Source: Natronomonas sp. CBA1123
Lineage (GTDB): Archaea; Halobacteriota; Halobacteria; Halobacteriales; Haloarculaceae
DNA: 64,000 bases
NCBI RefSeq assembly: GCF_009741925.1
Contig: NZ_WPCC01000002.1
Coordinates: forward strand, 143,539 to 207,538
Direction: 5' to 3'
Shown: positions 62,306 to 64,000 of the stretch, piece by piece
Layout of the letters: every line of letters starts with the position of its first letter
Numbering within the stretch: the stretch's first letter is position 1
Translations under genes and position numbers: made by a program
Notes under the pieces: model-generated
Told to the model about the DNA's origin: nothing
The model's database searches: none
The model's input: the letters and a program-made list of their open reading frames with translations, nothing else

Positions 62306-64000
62306 ATGGATAGCGTCCGAATTACAGATCACAGGATCCTGGTTCTGGTACTCGTAACACTGCTGGTCGTTTCTGGTACCGCGTCTGTCGTTGGCTTCGC
62401 GGCAAGTGCGGGGTCAGCGGACCAAACGACGCCGCAGCAGAGTCACGCCGGAAACCTGAGTAATCCCAGTGCACTGGCTGATGCCAACGCCACGTTCCTC
62501 GGAAACGCCACCAACGAGACGGCTGGATACGACGTTGCTTCCGGCGACGTCAACAACGATAGCCACCGAGACGTTCTCATCGCGGCACCGGCCGCGGAAA
62601 ACGAGAGTAACCGGAGCACCGGTACCGTCTACCTGTTCTATGGACCAATCGACGAGAGGGAACTCGACGTCGACGAGGCGGACGTGACGTTCTCCGGTGT
62701 GCCGGGTGACGACACCGGATGGGACATAGCGACCGGGAACCTGACTGGCAACGGTTACAACGACATCGTGATCGGCGCGCCGCGCAGCGACAGAGGGGGC
62801 GCCGAAAGCGGTGCGGTTTACATCGTCGAGGGCGACGACCACCTTCCCGAGTACGTGAATCTCTCGACCGACGCTGACGCCGTTTACTACGGTCCGGACT
62901 CCTCGGATCGGGCGGGACACTCGGTTGCCACCGTCGCGATGAACGATAGCGACGGAGTCAGTGCGGAGAGCGACGGGTACGACGTGAAGACTGATCGAAG
63001 AGTGAGCGAGGATCCTGACGCGCTCCTCGTCGGGGCCCCTTACAATGATAGCACCGCAGACCGTTCGGGTGCGGTGTATCTCGTTTCGAACGTCACTCTC
63101 GGTGAGCACAGTCTCAACGACACGGCCGCCGTGACATACCTCGGCGTCGGTGAGGGCGACCGCGCCGGCTGGGACGTTGGCGAGGCGGGTGACGTCAACT
63201 CCGACGGCCGTTCGGAGATAATCGTCGGTGCCCCGTTCAACGGCACCAACGGAACGGAATACGGCGCCGCCTATGTGCTCCCGACCGAATTCGACGAGTG
63301 GAGTAATGCCGAGGAGTCGGCCGACGCCAACGAACCGATATCGGTCAGCGAGGGCCTGACACTCGAAGGCATCAGCGATGGGGACCGTGCCGGATTTTCG
63401 GTGTCCATGGCGGGCAACACACTCGCGGACGATTGGTACACGTTAGAGCGCAAAGCCGCTGACGAGCGGGGTGGTGAAGTCCTCATTGGAGCGCCGTACA
63501 ACGATTCCGTCGGGAACGATTCCGGCGCCGTCTACGTGGTCCGCCCCGGCAAGAACCTGACCGGAAACGCGTCGCTGGCCGACGCGAACGTGACCTTATA
63601 TGGCGAGGCTGAAGATGACCGGGCGGGTTGGAACGTCGCAGGCGGCGATGAACTGATCTGTAACGGCTACGACGACATCCTGGTCGGCGCGCCATTCAAT
63701 TCGAGTTCGGCGTCCGATACCGGCGCTGCGTACGTCGTCACCGGCGGTCTCGAAGCGGGCGAACGGAACCTGACGGGAGCCGACGGGAAACTCGAAGGGG
63801 AGAACAAATCCGATCGTGCAGGCTGGGCTGTCGCTCCGGTCGGTGACGTGACCGGCGACGAGAAGGCCGATGTATTGGTCGGCGCACCGCTGAAGGATAG
63901 TCCGATGACCGACGCTGGTGCAGTCTACCTCGTCGCCGGCGACTGTTCGGTGAAACCGAAAGACGAGGATAAGGACAAGGACCGAGACAAGGACAAGGAC
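62306..64000 (+). CDS. FG-GAP repeat surface protein (partial, 5' part)
   Basis: Starts MDSVRITDHRILVLVLVTLL, a signal segment that is followed by a mature extracellular part. The protein continues through the window edge (565 codons seen). It contains at least seven FG-GAP blades of integrin-alpha type, each with a Gly-Asp-[VL]-x-x-D/N-x-x-D-[DIL] calcium loop such as GDVNNDSHRDVLIAAP, GNLTGNGYNDIVIGAP and GDVNSDGRSEIIVGAP. Many N-x-S/T sites are present. It ends in a KDKD repeat stretch at the window edge, perhaps a linker to an anchor. Likely a cell-surface adhesin or S-layer-linked enzyme. Confidence 0.85.
   Translation, partial: MDSVRITDHRILVLVLVTLLVVSGTASVVGFAASAGSADQTTPQQSHAGNLSNPSALADANATFLGNATNETAGYDVASGDVNNDSHRDVLIAAPAAENESNRSTGTVYLFYGPIDERELDVDEADVTFSGVPGDDTGWDIATGNLTGNGYNDIVIGAPRSDRGGAESGAVYIVEGDDHLPEYVNLSTDADAVYYGPDSSDRAGHSVATVAMNDSDGVSAESDGYDVKTDRRVSEDPDALLVGAPYNDSTADRSGAVYLVSNVTLGEHSLNDTAAVTYLGVGEGDRAGWDVGEAGDVNSDGRSEIIVGAPFNGTNGTEYGAAYVLPTEFDEWSNAEESADANEPISVSEGLTLEGISDGDRAGFSVSMAGNTLADDWYTLERKAADERGGEVLIGAPYNDSVGNDSGAVYVVRPGKNLTGNASLADANVTLYGEAEDDRAGWNVAGGDELICNGYDDILVGAPFNSSSASDTGAAYVVTGGLEAGERNLTGADGKLEGENKSDRAGWAVAPVGDVTGDEKADVLVGAPLKDSPMTDAGAVYLVAGDCSVKPKDEDKDKDRDKDKD

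Overview
The window comes from a halophilic archaeon (class Halobacteria). The evidence is strongly acidic proteins, twin-arginine lipoproteins, an Orc1/Cdc6 initiator with ORB-type origin boxes, haloarchaeal regulator families (HTH-10, winged-helix DUF families), TnpB paired with a small ribbon-helix-helix protein, and short or absent leaders. A plasmid-type origin, a high density of toxin-antitoxin pairs, an antirestriction gene, broken genes and transposon remains suggest a megaplasmid or secondary replicon rather than core chromosome. This is inference: no integrase, rRNA or tRNA was seen.

Layout. Positions 1-9 kb are an accessory zone: a 513-bp transposon-like element with an 8-bp target duplication and a small membrane-protein gene, an aldo/keto reductase, an HD hydrolase, two PemK/MazF-type toxin-antitoxin pairs, an ArdC-like antirestriction protein and a decayed duplication of the ArdC/antitoxin/toxin block. 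Positions 9-22 kb are the replication and defence zone: a two-gene CARF-plus-PIN operon, four copies of a 16-20 bp repeat, a replication origin with eight ORB-like boxes around orc1/cdc6, a Fic protein, an MNT/HEPN pair and a PolB2-like DNA polymerase. Four copies of a 42-bp inverted-repeat site (TTAACCAACA-N22-TGTTGGTTAA) lie here and a fifth lies at 52.6 kb.

Positions 22-38 kb are a catabolic island: a phosphotransferase-family protein and an acyl-CoA synthetase, a TnpB insertion and a second transposon-like element, then acetone carboxylase (beta, alpha, gamma) with acyl-CoA synthetases, an HTH-10 regulator and an acyl-CoA dehydrogenase. A secondary-alcohol dehydrogenase very like Thermoanaerobacter isopropanol dehydrogenase sits at 55.7 kb. 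Together they predict isopropanol -> acetone -> acetoacetate -> acetoacetyl-CoA.

Positions 38-52 kb hold envelope and transport genes (CPBP protease, flavodoxin, MFS-type carrier, two bactofilin-like membrane proteins, an ABC-2 exporter), several broken genes and a TumE-type toxin-antitoxin pair. Positions 52-64 kb hold a copper-type P1B ATPase, the alcohol dehydrogenase, a RimK-like ATP-grasp/retropepsin fusion, three SnoaL-like proteins, an IS5-type transposase remnant, a PAC2 protein with an early stop and the 5' part of an FG-GAP surface protein that runs off the right edge.

Most novel candidates: the five constant-spacing 42-bp sites, the CARF/PIN operon beside the origin and its repeats, and the family of transposon-like elements that carry small membrane or lipoprotein genes instead of a transposase.
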